From contig USQL01000002.1 in NCBI GenBank assembly GCA_900556935.1, forward strand, positions 1-48,609: DNA of 48,609 nucleotides, written 5' to 3'. The position numbers and the translations under genes were made by a program. Positions 39,086 through 46,525 of the stretch are shown one piece after another. This DNA comes from an uncultured Eubacteriales bacterium (GTDB lineage: Bacteria > Bacillota > Clostridia > Oscillospirales > Oscillospiraceae). The notes beneath the pieces are model-generated. The model did no database searches and had not been told where the DNA came from. It saw only the letters and a program-made list of their open reading frames with translations. Every line of letters starts with the position of its first letter. Positions within the stretch are counted from its first letter, which is position 1.

Positions 39086-39156
39086 GAGCATTTAAGAGCA
39101 TTCATGAGCATTTTGAAGATTTTCGGAGTTTTTCTGCTGCTGCGTAAAAATCTTCA
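39086..39156. repeat. Three phased GAGCATT repeats and a hairpin between ttcA and rplM
   Basis: GAGCATT occurs at 39086, 39096 and 39106, exactly 10 bases apart, one helical turn. Then TGAAGATTTT (39114-39123) pairs with AAAATCTTCA (39147-39156). It lies just upstream of the rplM promoter. Confidence 0.55.
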
Positions 39157-39165
39157 AAAAAGGTG

Positions 39166-39194
39166 TTGACATTTGAAATTTCTTATGGTATAAA
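39166..39194 (+). promoter_or_regulatory. Promoter of rplM-rpsI
   Basis: TTGACA (39166-39171), 17-base spacer, TATAAA (39189-39194). Confidence 0.85.
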
Positions 39195-39199
39195 TCTAA

Positions 39200-39270
39200 G
39201 GCGGTTTGAAGATATTGTACTTCAAACACACGAGAATGTCAAAATATTTTACCAAAAAATTGGAGGAACC
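39200..39270 (+). promoter_or_regulatory. Probable ribosomal protein L13 leader
   Basis: The 70-base 5' leader contains a perfect hairpin GTTTGAAG-ATATTGTA-CTTCAAAC (39204-39227) before the ribosome binding site. Firmicutes rplM leaders carry an autoregulatory structure (the L13 leader); this hairpin in this place is a candidate. The full consensus was not checked. Confidence 0.45.
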
Positions 39271-39273
39271 CAT

Positions 39274-39705
39274 ATGTCCACTACCCTCGCCAAGAAGGAG
39301 ACCGTGGTGCGCAATTGGTACATCATCGATGCAGCCGGTAAGCCCCTGGGCCGTACCGCTGTGATCGCTGCTAACCTGCTGCGCGGCAAGCACAAGGTCG
39401 ATTTCACTCCCAACGTTGACTGCGGAGACAACGTAATCATCATCAACACCGACAAGGCTGTTCTGACCGGCAAGAAGGCAGAGCAAAAGATTTACTACCG
39501 TGTATCCGGTTGGATCGGCGGCCTGAAGGAAACCAAGGCCCGCACCATGATGGAGAACCGTTCCGACTACGCTATGGAAATCGCCGTCAAGGGCATGCTG
39601 CCCAAGAACACTCTGGGCCGCAACTGCATGACCCGTCTGCACCTGTACAAGGGTGCTGAGCATCCTCATGCTGCCCAGAAGCCCGAAGCCTGGACTCTGG
39701 ACTAA
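39274..39705 (+). CDS. rplM: Ribosomal protein L13 (uL13)
   Basis: A 143-residue large-subunit protein. It contains RNWYIIDAAGKPLGRTAVIA, HKVDFTPNVDCGDNVIIINT, and the C-terminal GMLPKNTLGRNCMTRLHLY and YKGAEHPHAAQKPE. ATG 39274 has TGGAGG upstream; the frame further up overlaps the promoter. Followed by rpsI after 16 bases, the standard order. Confidence 0.98.
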   Translation: MSTTLAKKETVVRNWYIIDAAGKPLGRTAVIAANLLRGKHKVDFTPNVDCGDNVIIINTDKAVLTGKKAEQKIYYRVSGWIGGLKETKARTMMENRSDYAMEIAVKGMLPKNTLGRNCMTRLHLYKGAEHPHAAQKPEAWTLD

Positions 39706-39721
39706 TTGGAGGTAACACAGA

Positions 39722-40126
39722 ATGTACGAGAGCAAGAAGAAGTATTTTTACGGCACCGGCCGTCGTAAGTCCAGCGTCGCCCGCGTTCGCGTCTACGAGA
39801 ACGGCACCGGTTCCATCATCATCAATGGCCGCGACATCAACGACTACTTCGGTCTGGAGACCCTGAAGCTGGTCGTCCGTCAGCCCCTGGTCACCACCGA
39901 GCTGGTTGACAAGGTTGACGTGGTTGTTTCCGTCTGCGGCGGCGGTGTTTCCGGCCAGGCCGGCGCTATCCGCCACGGCATTTCCCGTGCCCTGCTGACC
40001 CTGAACCCCGAGTACCGCGCTTCCCTGAAGGCCGCCGGTTTCCTGACCCGCGACCCCAGAATGAAGGAAAGAAAGAAGTACGGCTTGAAGGCCGCCCGTC
40101 GCGCTCCTCAGTTCTCCAAGAGATAA
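39722..40126 (+). CDS. rpsI: Ribosomal protein S9 (uS9)
   Basis: A 134-residue small-subunit protein: FYGTGRRKSSVARVRVYENG at the start, GGVSGQAGAIRHGISRALL in the middle, and the C-terminal tail KKYGLKAARRAPQFSKR that reaches the P-site tRNA. TTGGAGG precedes ATG 39722. Confidence 0.98.
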   Translation: MYESKKKYFYGTGRRKSSVARVRVYENGTGSIIINGRDINDYFGLETLKLVVRQPLVTTELVDKVDVVVSVCGGGVSGQAGAIRHGISRALLTLNPEYRASLKAAGFLTRDPRMKERKKYGLKAARRAPQFSKR

Positions 40127-40156
40127 AAGAGCCGCGAAAGTTCCTTATTTTACAAG

Positions 40157-40196
40157 AAATCCCAAGAATCTCGCTTCATGGATTCTTGGGATTTTT
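40157..40196 (+). terminator. Terminator of rplM-rpsI
   Basis: AAATCCCAAGAATC / GATTCTTGGGATTT (40157-40170 with 40181-40194), then TTTCTTTTCTT. It lies before the oppositely oriented lipoprotein gene and could serve both. Confidence 0.88.
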
Positions 40197-40227
40197 CTTT
40201 TCTTCTTTTTTTGCTAGATACGATTTC

Positions 40228-40857
40228 TTACTCGGTCATCTCCGCATCGACCAGATGGCAGTACATATATCCGTTTTCTTCGTAGGTCTGGAATGTGCCA
40301 ACGACCGTGATTTCTGTTCCCAGTTCGGGACAGTCGGCAGGATAGCTATGCTCGCCCGCGAGGACGAATTTCAGCCCCTGCGAGCAGCAGGCAGTCGCGT
40401 CCATGATGATGCAGACCATGTACACCGCGCCGGTGTTCGAATTCTTATAGACCGCAAACTGCCCATTCATTTTGATGCGCTTTCCGACATACCGATCCGG
40501 CTCGTACATCATGTTATAGATCTCGGAGTAGACCATCGTGCTGCTGAGCGTAGTCAGATCAACATCCGGTTCGCCGGAGGCCTGTGCCGGTTCATAGTCC
40601 GGAAGCGCTTCGGCGGGCTGCGTCTGCTCCGGTTCCGGAACAGATGTATCCGGTGTAGTTTCATCCGAAGCAGGCTGCTGCTCCGGAATTGCAGTCGGCA
40701 AAGCGGTCGTTTTGCCTGTGGCATTCGCCATCTGCTCCTGAACGACCTGCTGGGTCGCGCTGCCCTGCTTCGATTTGGACTGGATCTTCTGATCGCCGCA
40801 GGCGCAGAGGGAAACCAGATAAAGCGCGACGGCGAGAATAAGCAAAGCCTGTTTCAT
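40228..40857 (-). CDS. Lipoprotein linked to the zinc importer
   Basis: A 209-residue lipoprotein with lipobox LVSLCAC (LYLVSLCACGDQ). Residues 25-100 are a Gln/Pro/Thr-rich linker; the C-terminal 100 residues (SEIYNMMYEPDRYVGKRIKM, NGQFAVYKNSNTGAVYM, CIIMDATACCSQGLKFVLAG) look like a small OB-fold domain with two adjacent Cys. It overlaps the permease gene by 4 bases, so belongs to the zinc cluster as its last gene. Resembles zinc-limitation lipoproteins (TIGR03943-like C-terminal domain), by recollection. Confidence 0.75.
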   Translation of the reverse strand: MKQALLILAVALYLVSLCACGDQKIQSKSKQGSATQQVVQEQMANATGKTTALPTAIPEQQPASDETTPDTSVPEPEQTQPAEALPDYEPAQASGEPDVDLTTLSSTMVYSEIYNMMYEPDRYVGKRIKMNGQFAVYKNSNTGAVYMVCIIMDATACCSQGLKFVLAGEHSYPADCPELGTEITVVGTFQTYEENGYMYCHLVDAEMTE

Positions 40858-41705
40858 GTGCGGATACCTCCCAACCGGGATATTCCCGAGAAAATCAGAA
40901 ATGCAAAAATGTCCACGGCCACAATGGTCGAGCCGACCGGCGTTCCAGCCAGGATGGAGATCAGAATGCCCAGTGCGGCGCAGCAGACGGAAAGGACAGC
41001 CGCACAGATCGTCACCGCACGGAAGTTTTTGTAGACCCGCATGGCAGACAGCGCCGGGAAAATAACAAGGGCGGATATGAGCAGTGAGCCGACAAGGTTC
41101 ATTGCCAACACGATCACAACGGCGATCGTTATGGCAATCAGTAAGTTATACAAATCGGCCTTTGTCCCCACAGCCTTTGCAAAGTTTTCATCAAAGGTCA
41201 CAGCGAAAATTTTGTTGTAGCAAAGAACAAATATCGCCACGACCGCCACCGACAGCACCGCGCACAGCCAGACCTCGCTTTTCGTCAGCGTCAGAATAGA
41301 GGTCGAGCCGAACAGCGTACTGCACACATCGCCGGACAAGTTGGAGGATGTGGAGAACAAGTTCATCAGCAGATAGCCGATAGCAAGTGCCCCCACCGAG
41401 ATCATGGCGATGGCGGCGTCGCCCTTGATCTTCGTGTTCTGCCCGGTACGCAGAAGCAGCACGGCGCTGATGATTGTAATGACCATGACCAGCGGCATTT
41501 CGTTGGTGATTTGCAGCACAGCGGCAATCGCCATGGCTCCGAACGCCACATGAGAAAGTCCGTCACCGATGAAGGAAAACCGTTTCAGCACCAGCGTTAC
41601 GCCCAGCAGAGAGGAACAGAGCGCAATCAGCACGCCGACCACCAGCGCATAGCGGACAAAGGGGTACGCCCAATAGAGGGTCAGTTTTTCCAAGATTGCG
41701 GTCAT
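40854..41705 (-). CDS. Zinc ABC transporter permease (second system)
   Basis: A 283-residue ZnuB-family permease with eight or nine helices, the FSFIGDGLSHVAFGAMAIAA coupling segment and SLLISALVIFPALSAMRVYK near the C terminus. It overlaps both the ATPase gene and the lipoprotein gene by 4 bases. Sequence differs strongly from the permease at 26371, so this is not a recent duplication. Confidence 0.92.
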   Translation of the reverse strand: MTAILEKLTLYWAYPFVRYALVVGVLIALCSSLLGVTLVLKRFSFIGDGLSHVAFGAMAIAAVLQITNEMPLVMVITIISAVLLLRTGQNTKIKGDAAIAMISVGALAIGYLLMNLFSTSSNLSGDVCSTLFGSTSILTLTKSEVWLCAVLSVAVVAIFVLCYNKIFAVTFDENFAKAVGTKADLYNLLIAITIAVVIVLAMNLVGSLLISALVIFPALSAMRVYKNFRAVTICAAVLSVCCAALGILISILAGTPVGSTIVAVDIFAFLIFSGISRLGGIRT

Positions 41706-42415
41706 TGTTCATCACCGCCTTTCTCTGCGGCAAATAGCCGCCCTTGCGGGCTTTGGAGATACTCTGCCTTTGTTCCGAAGAAAACGGTGTTGCCAATATG
41801 CAGAATATGGCTGGCGTATTTGACTGCAGCGGCAATATCGTGAGAAATCATAATAATGGTGATACCGTCCTGATGGTTCAGTTCGTCGATCAGACGATAC
41901 ATTTCCGCTGTCACTTTGGGATCAAGCCCGGAAACAGGCTCGTCCAAGAGCAGCATTTTTTGTGTGGCGCACAGCCCACGGGCAAGCAATACCCGCTGTT
42001 GCTGCCCGCCGGACAACTCTCGATAACACCGCTTTGAGAGCTTATCAATCTGCATTTTCCGAATGTTTTCTTCGGCAAGCTGTTTTTCTTCTTTGCTATA
42101 AAAGGGGCGGCTGCCGCAGCGCCCCTGACACCCAGAGAGAACAATCTCTCTCACGGATGCAGGGAAATCCTTTTGTACGACGGTCTGCTGCGGCAGGTAG
42201 CCGATCTCATTTTTCCTCAGCCCGTCGCCTGTCAAAATTCTGCCGCTGATGGGCGGCTGCAAGCCAAGGATCGTTTTCATAAGTGTACTCTTACCAGAGC
42301 CGTTTTCCCCTACGATGCAGAGGTAGTCGCCTGCAAAGATCTCAAAGCTGAGATCTTGCAGAACGGGCTTCCCATCATAGCCGACGCGGAGATTCTGACA
42401 AGTGAGCTGAGCCAT
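41702..42415 (-). CDS. Zinc ABC transporter ATP-binding protein (second system)
   Basis: A 237-residue ATPase: Walker A VGENGSGKSTLMKTIL, Q-loop YLPQQTVVQKD, signature LSGGQQQRVLLARGL, Walker B KMLLLDEPVSGLD and H-loop MISHDIA. Twelve bases separate it from the binding-protein gene. Confidence 0.93.
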   Translation of the reverse strand: MAQLTCQNLRVGYDGKPVLQDLSFEIFAGDYLCIVGENGSGKSTLMKTILGLQPPISGRILTGDGLRKNEIGYLPQQTVVQKDFPASVREIVLSGCQGRCGSRPFYSKEEKQLAEENIRKMQIDKLSKRCYRELSGGQQQRVLLARGLCATQKMLLLDEPVSGLDPKVTAEMYRLIDELNHQDGITIIMISHDIAAAVKYASHILHIGNTVFFGTKAEYLQSPQGRLFAAEKGGDEQ

Positions 42416-42427
42416 AAACCTACCTCC

Positions 42428-43990
42428 TTAACCCAATGCTTCTTTCAGCACGGACAGGTTCTTCTCCATCACGGAGAGGTAGGTCGTACCGTTTGCCACA
42501 TCTTTAGAAGTGGTGGACTGCATGGAATCCATGGTCAGCACCTTTTGATTTTTCTCAGCGGTGTTCTGGGCAATGGTTTCGGAAATTTTATGCTGTGCGC
42601 CCTCAATGGTCAGAACGCAGGGCAGTTTCAATTCATCCACCTTCTTAGCAAGGAACGAAACGGTCTCAAAGCTGGCTTCCGTTTCGGCAGAGCAGCCCAC
42701 AAAAGCGGCATAGTAGCTCAGACCGTAATCGTCCACCAGATAGCGGAACGGGAAACGGTCGCCGAACAGAACGGTCTTATAGGTCGCAGCGTCCACGGCA
42801 GCCTGATATTCGCCGTCCAGCGCAGAGAGCTTTTCCATATAGGCAGCGGCGTTGGTAGCGTAGGTGTCCTTATTGTCGGGGTCCAGCTTCTGCAAAGACT
42901 TGGAAATGGCATTTACAAGAACCTCCGCGTTTTTCAGAGAAAGCCAAACGTGCTCGTCCTTTTCTTCCTCATGCTCGTGGTCTTCGCCTTCTTCATGCTC
43001 GTGGTCTTCGTCCTCGTCGTGGTCGTGCCCTTCCATGTGTTCGCAGATCTCTTCGCCGGTCATATCAGCCGGGAAGAAGGTAGGCCAGGAGTTTTCGGGA
43101 TCGACGATCGCGTCGAAGCTCTCGTTGCTCATCCGGATGTGGAAGTGTTCGGCGGCGGCCGGTTCGATCATGTGGTCGTTGAACTCAATGTAGACCGGCG
43201 CGCCGGAACCCTTGTCCTCCGCCTCAAAGCGATACATGGCCGCCTTCGTACCGGTAGACCAGTTCTGAATGTAATAGCCGACATACTTGTAGTTAGAGCC
43301 GACCTTCTTGCCATCTTCGTAGGTGAACTCGATGTGGTCACCCTCAATATCGATGTTGGTAATGTCCGTTTTGTAGCCGTTCTGATAGTAGGTCTTGTAT
43401 TCTTCGGCGGTCATTTCGCCTTTCTCTGCCATCGCTGCAAACGCATCATCCAGCGTTCCGTCCAGCACAAAGGGATAGGCAGACTGCCAGTCGCCCGCCC
43501 AATCAGACAGGCTTCTGTCCTGAACCTCGTCATCTTCAAAGGTGGAGACTTCCTTGCTGTGGTCATGGTCGTGATCGTGCTCTGTTTCCTGCATACCCTC
43601 GACCACTTCTTCGGTCTTGACGCTGTCGCCAAGGACATCCAGCAGGTTGATGATCTTCATGTTCTTGTTGGTGGCATTTTTCAGAGCATCGTCCACCCAG
43701 CCGTCGGACTCGCCGCCCACATAGATGAACAGGTCGCAGTTGGAGATTTTGACAATGTCATCGGCAGTGGGCTGATAGCTGTGCAGGTCAACGCCGTTAT
43801 CAAGCAGCATCGTGACTTCGGCGTTATCGGCCTTGTCACCTAAAATCTCACGCACCCAGTCATATTCGGGGAAAATGGTGGTGACAATGCTCAGTTTGTC
43901 GGTTTTGTTGGTATCGTTCTGCTTTTCGCAGCCGGCAAGAGCGCCGACGAGCATCAAAAGCGCAAGCAGCAGCGCAGTTATTTTTTTCAT
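42428..43990 (-). CDS. Zinc-binding lipoprotein with ZinT domain inserted in a ZnuA fold
   Basis: A 520-residue lipoprotein (lipobox ALAGC, Cys21). Residues 30-135 are the ZnuA N-lobe (SIVTTIFPEYDWVREILGDK, His70 in HSYQPT). Then a short DHDHDH, then residues about 155-315 a ZinT domain (LSDWAGDWQSAYPFVLDGTL, KYVGYYIQNWSTGTKAAMYRF, HFHIRMSN). Next an extremely His/Glu/Asp-rich loop (residues 318-347), then the ZnuA C-lobe (HVWLSLKNAEVLV). The usual third His (HDAF) is replaced by GDRFPF. Start ATG 43990 follows CTGGAGGT. The protein should capture zinc for the permease downstream. Confidence 0.9.
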   Translation of the reverse strand: MKKITALLLALLMLVGALAGCEKQNDTNKTDKLSIVTTIFPEYDWVREILGDKADNAEVTMLLDNGVDLHSYQPTADDIVKISNCDLFIYVGGESDGWVDDALKNATNKNMKIINLLDVLGDSVKTEEVVEGMQETEHDHDHDHSKEVSTFEDDEVQDRSLSDWAGDWQSAYPFVLDGTLDDAFAAMAEKGEMTAEEYKTYYQNGYKTDITNIDIEGDHIEFTYEDGKKVGSNYKYVGYYIQNWSTGTKAAMYRFEAEDKGSGAPVYIEFNDHMIEPAAAEHFHIRMSNESFDAIVDPENSWPTFFPADMTGEEICEHMEGHDHDEDEDHEHEEGEDHEHEEEKDEHVWLSLKNAEVLVNAISKSLQKLDPDNKDTYATNAAAYMEKLSALDGEYQAAVDAATYKTVLFGDRFPFRYLVDDYGLSYYAAFVGCSAETEASFETVSFLAKKVDELKLPCVLTIEGAQHKISETIAQNTAEKNQKVLTMDSMQSTTSKDVANGTTYLSVMEKNLSVLKEALG

Positions 43991-44014
43991 AGGGTTTGTT
44001 ACCTCCAGATCATG

Positions 44015-44114
44015 ATAAGAACTTAAAAATGGGCGCAAAAATACAAGGGTAACAGCAACGCCGCAAAAGTCTATCCGAAAACAGATAGACTACACCCTTG
44101 TAAAAAGTTCTTAT
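44015..44114. repeat. Three-tier nested palindrome between the 98-residue gene and the zinc lipoprotein gene
   Basis: Outer stem ATAAGAACTT (44015-44024) with AAGTTCTTAT (44105-44114), middle stem TACAAGGGT (44042-44050) with ACCCTTGTA (44094-44102), inner stem AGTCTATC (44068-44075) with GATAGACT (44084-44091). All perfect. It starts two bases after the upstream stop codon in transcription order. It may be a terminator/attenuator or a small mobile palindrome. Confidence 0.7.
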
Positions 44115-44116
44115 TT

Positions 44117-44413
44117 TTAATCTGAAAGTTTGACCTTGAGAGAAACCAGCGTAAAGGTACGGGCAACCTCTGTACAGGGGGGAATGATCCGGCACAGAAT
44201 ATATAGAATCGCCGCTACAGTAGCTGCGGCGGAGACAGCAAGCCCAATGCTTTTGAGCAGGTTTACGCAGACGTTAATCTGATGGCAGATGGCGCAGTCC
44301 ACGCCAGTACAGTCATGGTCGGATTCCGCTGCGATATAGGCAACAGAGGACAGCAAAACAAAGGCCAGCACTACGGCCAGCAAGCCCGTCATAAAACGAA
44401 ATTTCTTTGTCAT
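44117..44413 (-). CDS. Small membrane protein of the zinc cluster with a Cys-rich external loop
   Basis: A 98-residue protein with two hydrophobic helices (TGLLAVVLAFVLLSSVAYIA and SIGLAVSAAATVAAILYILC) joined by an exported loop SDHDCTGVDCAICHQINVC rich in Cys, His and Asp, a plausible metal site. AAAGGAGG precedes ATG 44413. It follows the Zur-type regulator by 22 bases, and such proteins are often found next to zur and zinc importers in Clostridia. The precise role is unknown. Confidence 0.78.
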   Translation of the reverse strand: MTKKFRFMTGLLAVVLAFVLLSSVAYIAAESDHDCTGVDCAICHQINVCVNLLKSIGLAVSAAATVAAILYILCRIIPPCTEVARTFTLVSLKVKLSD

Positions 44414-44435
44414 GGTCTGTCCTCCTTTCCAATCG

Positions 44436-44831
44436 TTATTTTCCCTTGCAGTCCGAACAAGTTCCATAGAGGATCGTGTCAGTCGTGTCCAACATAAACT
44501 GTTCGCTCTGCGCCAAATGCTTTGCGAGCAAAGCTGCGTTACCATCTGCCATATGAAAGGTCTTGCCGCATTTGATACAGCTCATGTGCAGCGCACCTTT
44601 GCAGCTTTCGGCATCAAGGTATTGATAGTAGACCTCGCGCGTCCCGCTCTTGCTGCTCCGACGCACTTTTTCCTCTGTCTCTAACTGTGCAAGGTTTCGA
44701 TATACGGCGCTCAGGCTGATTTTTTCATCTGCCAAAGCGTCCGCAATTTGCTGTGCGGACAACAGCTCGTCCGGGTGCTGGCTCAAATAGGCAAGCAGAA
44801 CCTTTCGCTGCCGCGTGCTGTAGCTATGCAA
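44436..44831 (-). CDS. Fur-family regulator, likely Zur
   Basis: A 131-residue Fur-family repressor. The winged helix (LLSAQQIADALADEKISLSA, VYRNLAQLETEEKVRR) is followed by the dimer domain with two CxxC structural zinc sites: MSCIKCGKTF and GTCSDCKGK. Gene context (zinc importer directly downstream, palindrome over its own promoter) supports Zur over Fur or PerR. I choose TTG 44831 because GGAGG lies 9 bases upstream and no ATG fits. Confidence 0.88.
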   Translation of the reverse strand: MHSYSTRQRKVLLAYLSQHPDELLSAQQIADALADEKISLSAVYRNLAQLETEEKVRRSSKSGTREVYYQYLDAESCKGALHMSCIKCGKTFHMADGNAALLAKHLAQSEQFMLDTTDTILYGTCSDCKGK

Positions 44832-44846
44832 GTCACCGCACCTCCA

Positions 44847-44896
44847 ATTTGCATTTTATTCGCAAATATTATAATCCAAGAAAGCAAGAAAGTCAA
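44847..44896 (-). promoter_or_regulatory. Promoter of the Zur-type gene with putative operator
   Basis: Reverse strand: TTGACT (44896-44891), 17-base spacer, TATAAT (44873-44868). Directly after the -10 is the inverted repeat ATTTGC-N9-GCAAAT (44847-44867), a likely Zur box giving autoregulation. A second related half-site, GTTCGCAAATTGCAAAT, is near 44907. Confidence 0.7.
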
Positions 44897-44929
44897 TATG
44901 CGAGTTGTTCGCAAATTGCAAATTTTCAA

Positions 44930-45188
44930 TGAACACAGCTACCGCGAAAATCAAAACCACTTTTACTGTTGCCCAATATGTTTGACTGCATATTTTAGGA
45001 CTACAATTTCTGGATGTTGGAGTTGCCACTTGTCCAGATGAAAAGTGGATTCATCTGCGCCTGCGCTTCCAGATGAATTGCAGGCGAACGCGGATAGAAC
45101 ATTTGCGCTGATAGGTAATTTGGGTACACTGGATTATAAACCGGCAGACAGCAAAGAAAAGATTGCATCGTATGTTCGTTAGCATGTC
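44930..45188 (+). other. Intergenic stretch with a possible coding relic
   Basis: No intact gene. One frame ending at the stop 45180-45182 reads ALPDELQANADRTFALIGNL then GTLDYKPADSKEKIASYV, which looks like the C-terminal 40 residues of a protein, but the frame is closed by a stop at about 45040. This may be the edge of a deleted gene next to the zinc cluster. I recognise no family. Confidence 0.3.
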
Positions 45189-45229
45189 AAGAGGCCCGGC
45201 GGTTCTGCCCGCCGGGCCTCTTGCTTATT
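45189..45229 (+). terminator. Strong hairpin terminator
   Basis: GAGGCCCGGCGG / CCGCCGGGCCTC (45191-45202 with 45209-45220), extended by AA/TT, then TGCTTATTTTTCC. It lies at the boundary between the zinc cluster and the kinase relic. Confidence 0.8.
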
Positions 45230-45410
45230 TTTCCTCATAGTCCTCCAGAAAATGATGAACCTTTCCGCCCAGGCGCTCCGTAAAGCCCTTGACCACAGAC
45301 ATGCCCAGGCCCGTTCCCTGAATCTTGGAAATCCGGCTGTCCTCGGCCCGGGTATAATCCTCGCAAAGGCTCAGGATTCTTTTTTCAAGAGGTTTTGCAA
45401 AAAAACACAA
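45225..45410 (-). pseudogene. C-terminal relic of a sensor histidine kinase
   Basis: The reverse-strand frame YTRAEDSRISKIQGTGLGMS then VVKGFTERLGGKVHHF carries the GxGxG G2 box and flanks of a HATPase domain, as in large Clostridia sensor kinases. There is no histidine box, N box or upstream domain; left of the relic the frame has lost likeness. It is a truncated remnant, not a gene. Confidence 0.75.
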
Positions 45411-45439
45411 TGATTGCCCGGAGGAACGTCCCGTAAATA

Positions 45440-45540
45440 TTCGTGGGGGCGATGCCCACATCGCCCCCTAAGCTTTTATCATCCAGCGTTTTCGACTCTT
45501 TGAAATCGTCCCACCCATCGGCCCCTACAAGTTATCCGTG
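45440..45540. repeat. Short palindromic repeat
   Basis: GGGGGCGATG-CCCA-CATCGCCCCC (45448-45471) is a near-perfect hairpin, followed by CCCATCGGCCCCTAC (45512-45526). The CCGATGCCCCCATCGG unit at 20163 is of similar design. Such hairpins are scattered in intergenic regions of this genome type. Confidence 0.5.
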
Positions 45541-45541
45541 T

Positions 45542-46525
45542 TTATTCATAGAAAAGCGTTTGGATGGTCTTTTCCAGAGACGTGGCATCCACGTAGTATT
45601 CCATGAATTCCTCGCCCTTTTGGGCCTCGCCGTCAATGGTCAGGAACGGCTCGATTTTCGCCTCCAGCATGGTGTCCGCCAGCGTCTGGAGCTGGCTGAC
45701 GGAGTAGTCCGTCTGGAAGGAATCCCCCAGCCTGAAGGTCAGCTTGGTCAGAAAATCCGCATCGCCGCGGGCTGCGTCCATCAGCTTTGCCATCAGTGCG
45801 GTCATATACTGCTCCTGCCGCTTCATACGGCTAAGATTCGTCTGGTCCCCGGCGTTCTGGCGGCCCCGGACATAGAGAAGGGCCTCTTCCCCATGCAGCG
45901 TGACCTCCTCCCCTTTTCTCAGGTCCTGATTGTTCTTGAAGTCATCCAAAACCGTAACGCTCACACCGCCGACGGAATCGTTGACGGTGGGCACGGAGTC
46001 CATGGTGAAGCTCATATAGTGGTCAATGCTCACGCCGCCCAGAAGCTTGGACACCGCTTTTTTGGCGTTCAGACAGCTGTCGGAGCCGCCGCTGCCATAG
46101 GTGTGGGCCAGGGCCAGCTGGCCGGTAAAGGTGCCCGCCTCATCTCCAAAAACCCCCAGGCGGGTGATTTCCGTCATGGTGTCCCGGTTTAGAAGCAGCG
46201 GAGAGCAGGTATTGGTGCTGTGATCCAGCACCAGCAGAAGGTTAAAATCCCCCTGCATATCGTTGATATAGGCCCGACTGTCGTCGGGGTATTCGTTTTT
46301 ATCCAGGCCCAGGACCAGAATGGTCTCTAAATTTTCCTTTTGTTTCCGGGCTTCCGTGGTGGACGGTACCGAAGAAGCTTCCGTAGCAGGGGGCGCAACG
46401 GTCTCGACGGGTGCTTTTTTGCCGCAGCCCCCAAAAAGAAAAATAGCGCTCAGGGTGAGCAAGCCCACCCTGAGTGCCGCCTTGGAACGCTTACTTGTTC
46501 TCAACCAGGAAAGCAATGGGGCCAA
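45542..46525 (-). CDS. LCP-family (LytR-CpsA-Psr) lipoprotein
   Basis: A protein of up to 327 residues in the LCP family, which joins anionic glycopolymers to peptidoglycan at the outer membrane face. LLLVLDHSTNTCSPLLLNRD carries the conserved Arg and Asp after the third strand, then SIDHYMSF, VNDSVGGVSVTVLDDF and LHGEEALLYVRGRQNAGDQT. A lipobox FLFGGC is present, so it is lipid-anchored rather than membrane-spanning as most LCPs. The start is unclear: TTG 46525, TTG 46504 and GTG 46468 are in frame, none with a good site. The signal region is encoded by a terminator-like hairpin. Confidence 0.85.
   Translation of the reverse strand: MAPLLSWLRTSKRSKAALRVGLLTLSAIFLFGGCGKKAPVETVAPPATEASSVPSTTEARKQKENLETILVLGLDKNEYPDDSRAYINDMQGDFNLLLVLDHSTNTCSPLLLNRDTMTEITRLGVFGDEAGTFTGQLALAHTYGSGGSDSCLNAKKAVSKLLGGVSIDHYMSFTMDSVPTVNDSVGGVSVTVLDDFKNNQDLRKGEEVTLHGEEALLYVRGRQNAGDQTNLSRMKRQEQYMTALMAKLMDAARGDADFLTKLTFRLGDSFQTDYSVSQLQTLADTMLEAKIEPFLTIDGEAQKGEEFMEYYVDATSLEKTIQTLFYE
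46436..46476 (-). terminator. Terminator-like hairpin inside the LCP signal-peptide codons
   Basis: Reverse strand: CACTCAGGGTG (46476-46466) pairs with CACCCTGAGCG (46457-46447, one mismatch), followed by CTATTTTTCTTTTT. It stands about 15 bases after the stop of the 195-residue gene, so it can end that transcript; the LCP frame runs through it. Confidence 0.7.

Noticed and set aside
42173..43843. A 556-codon forward open frame
   Set aside because: Antisense shadow of the zinc lipoprotein and ATPase genes. Its Val/Phe-rich composition mirrors the His/Glu/Asp codons on the other strand, and there is no ribosome binding site.
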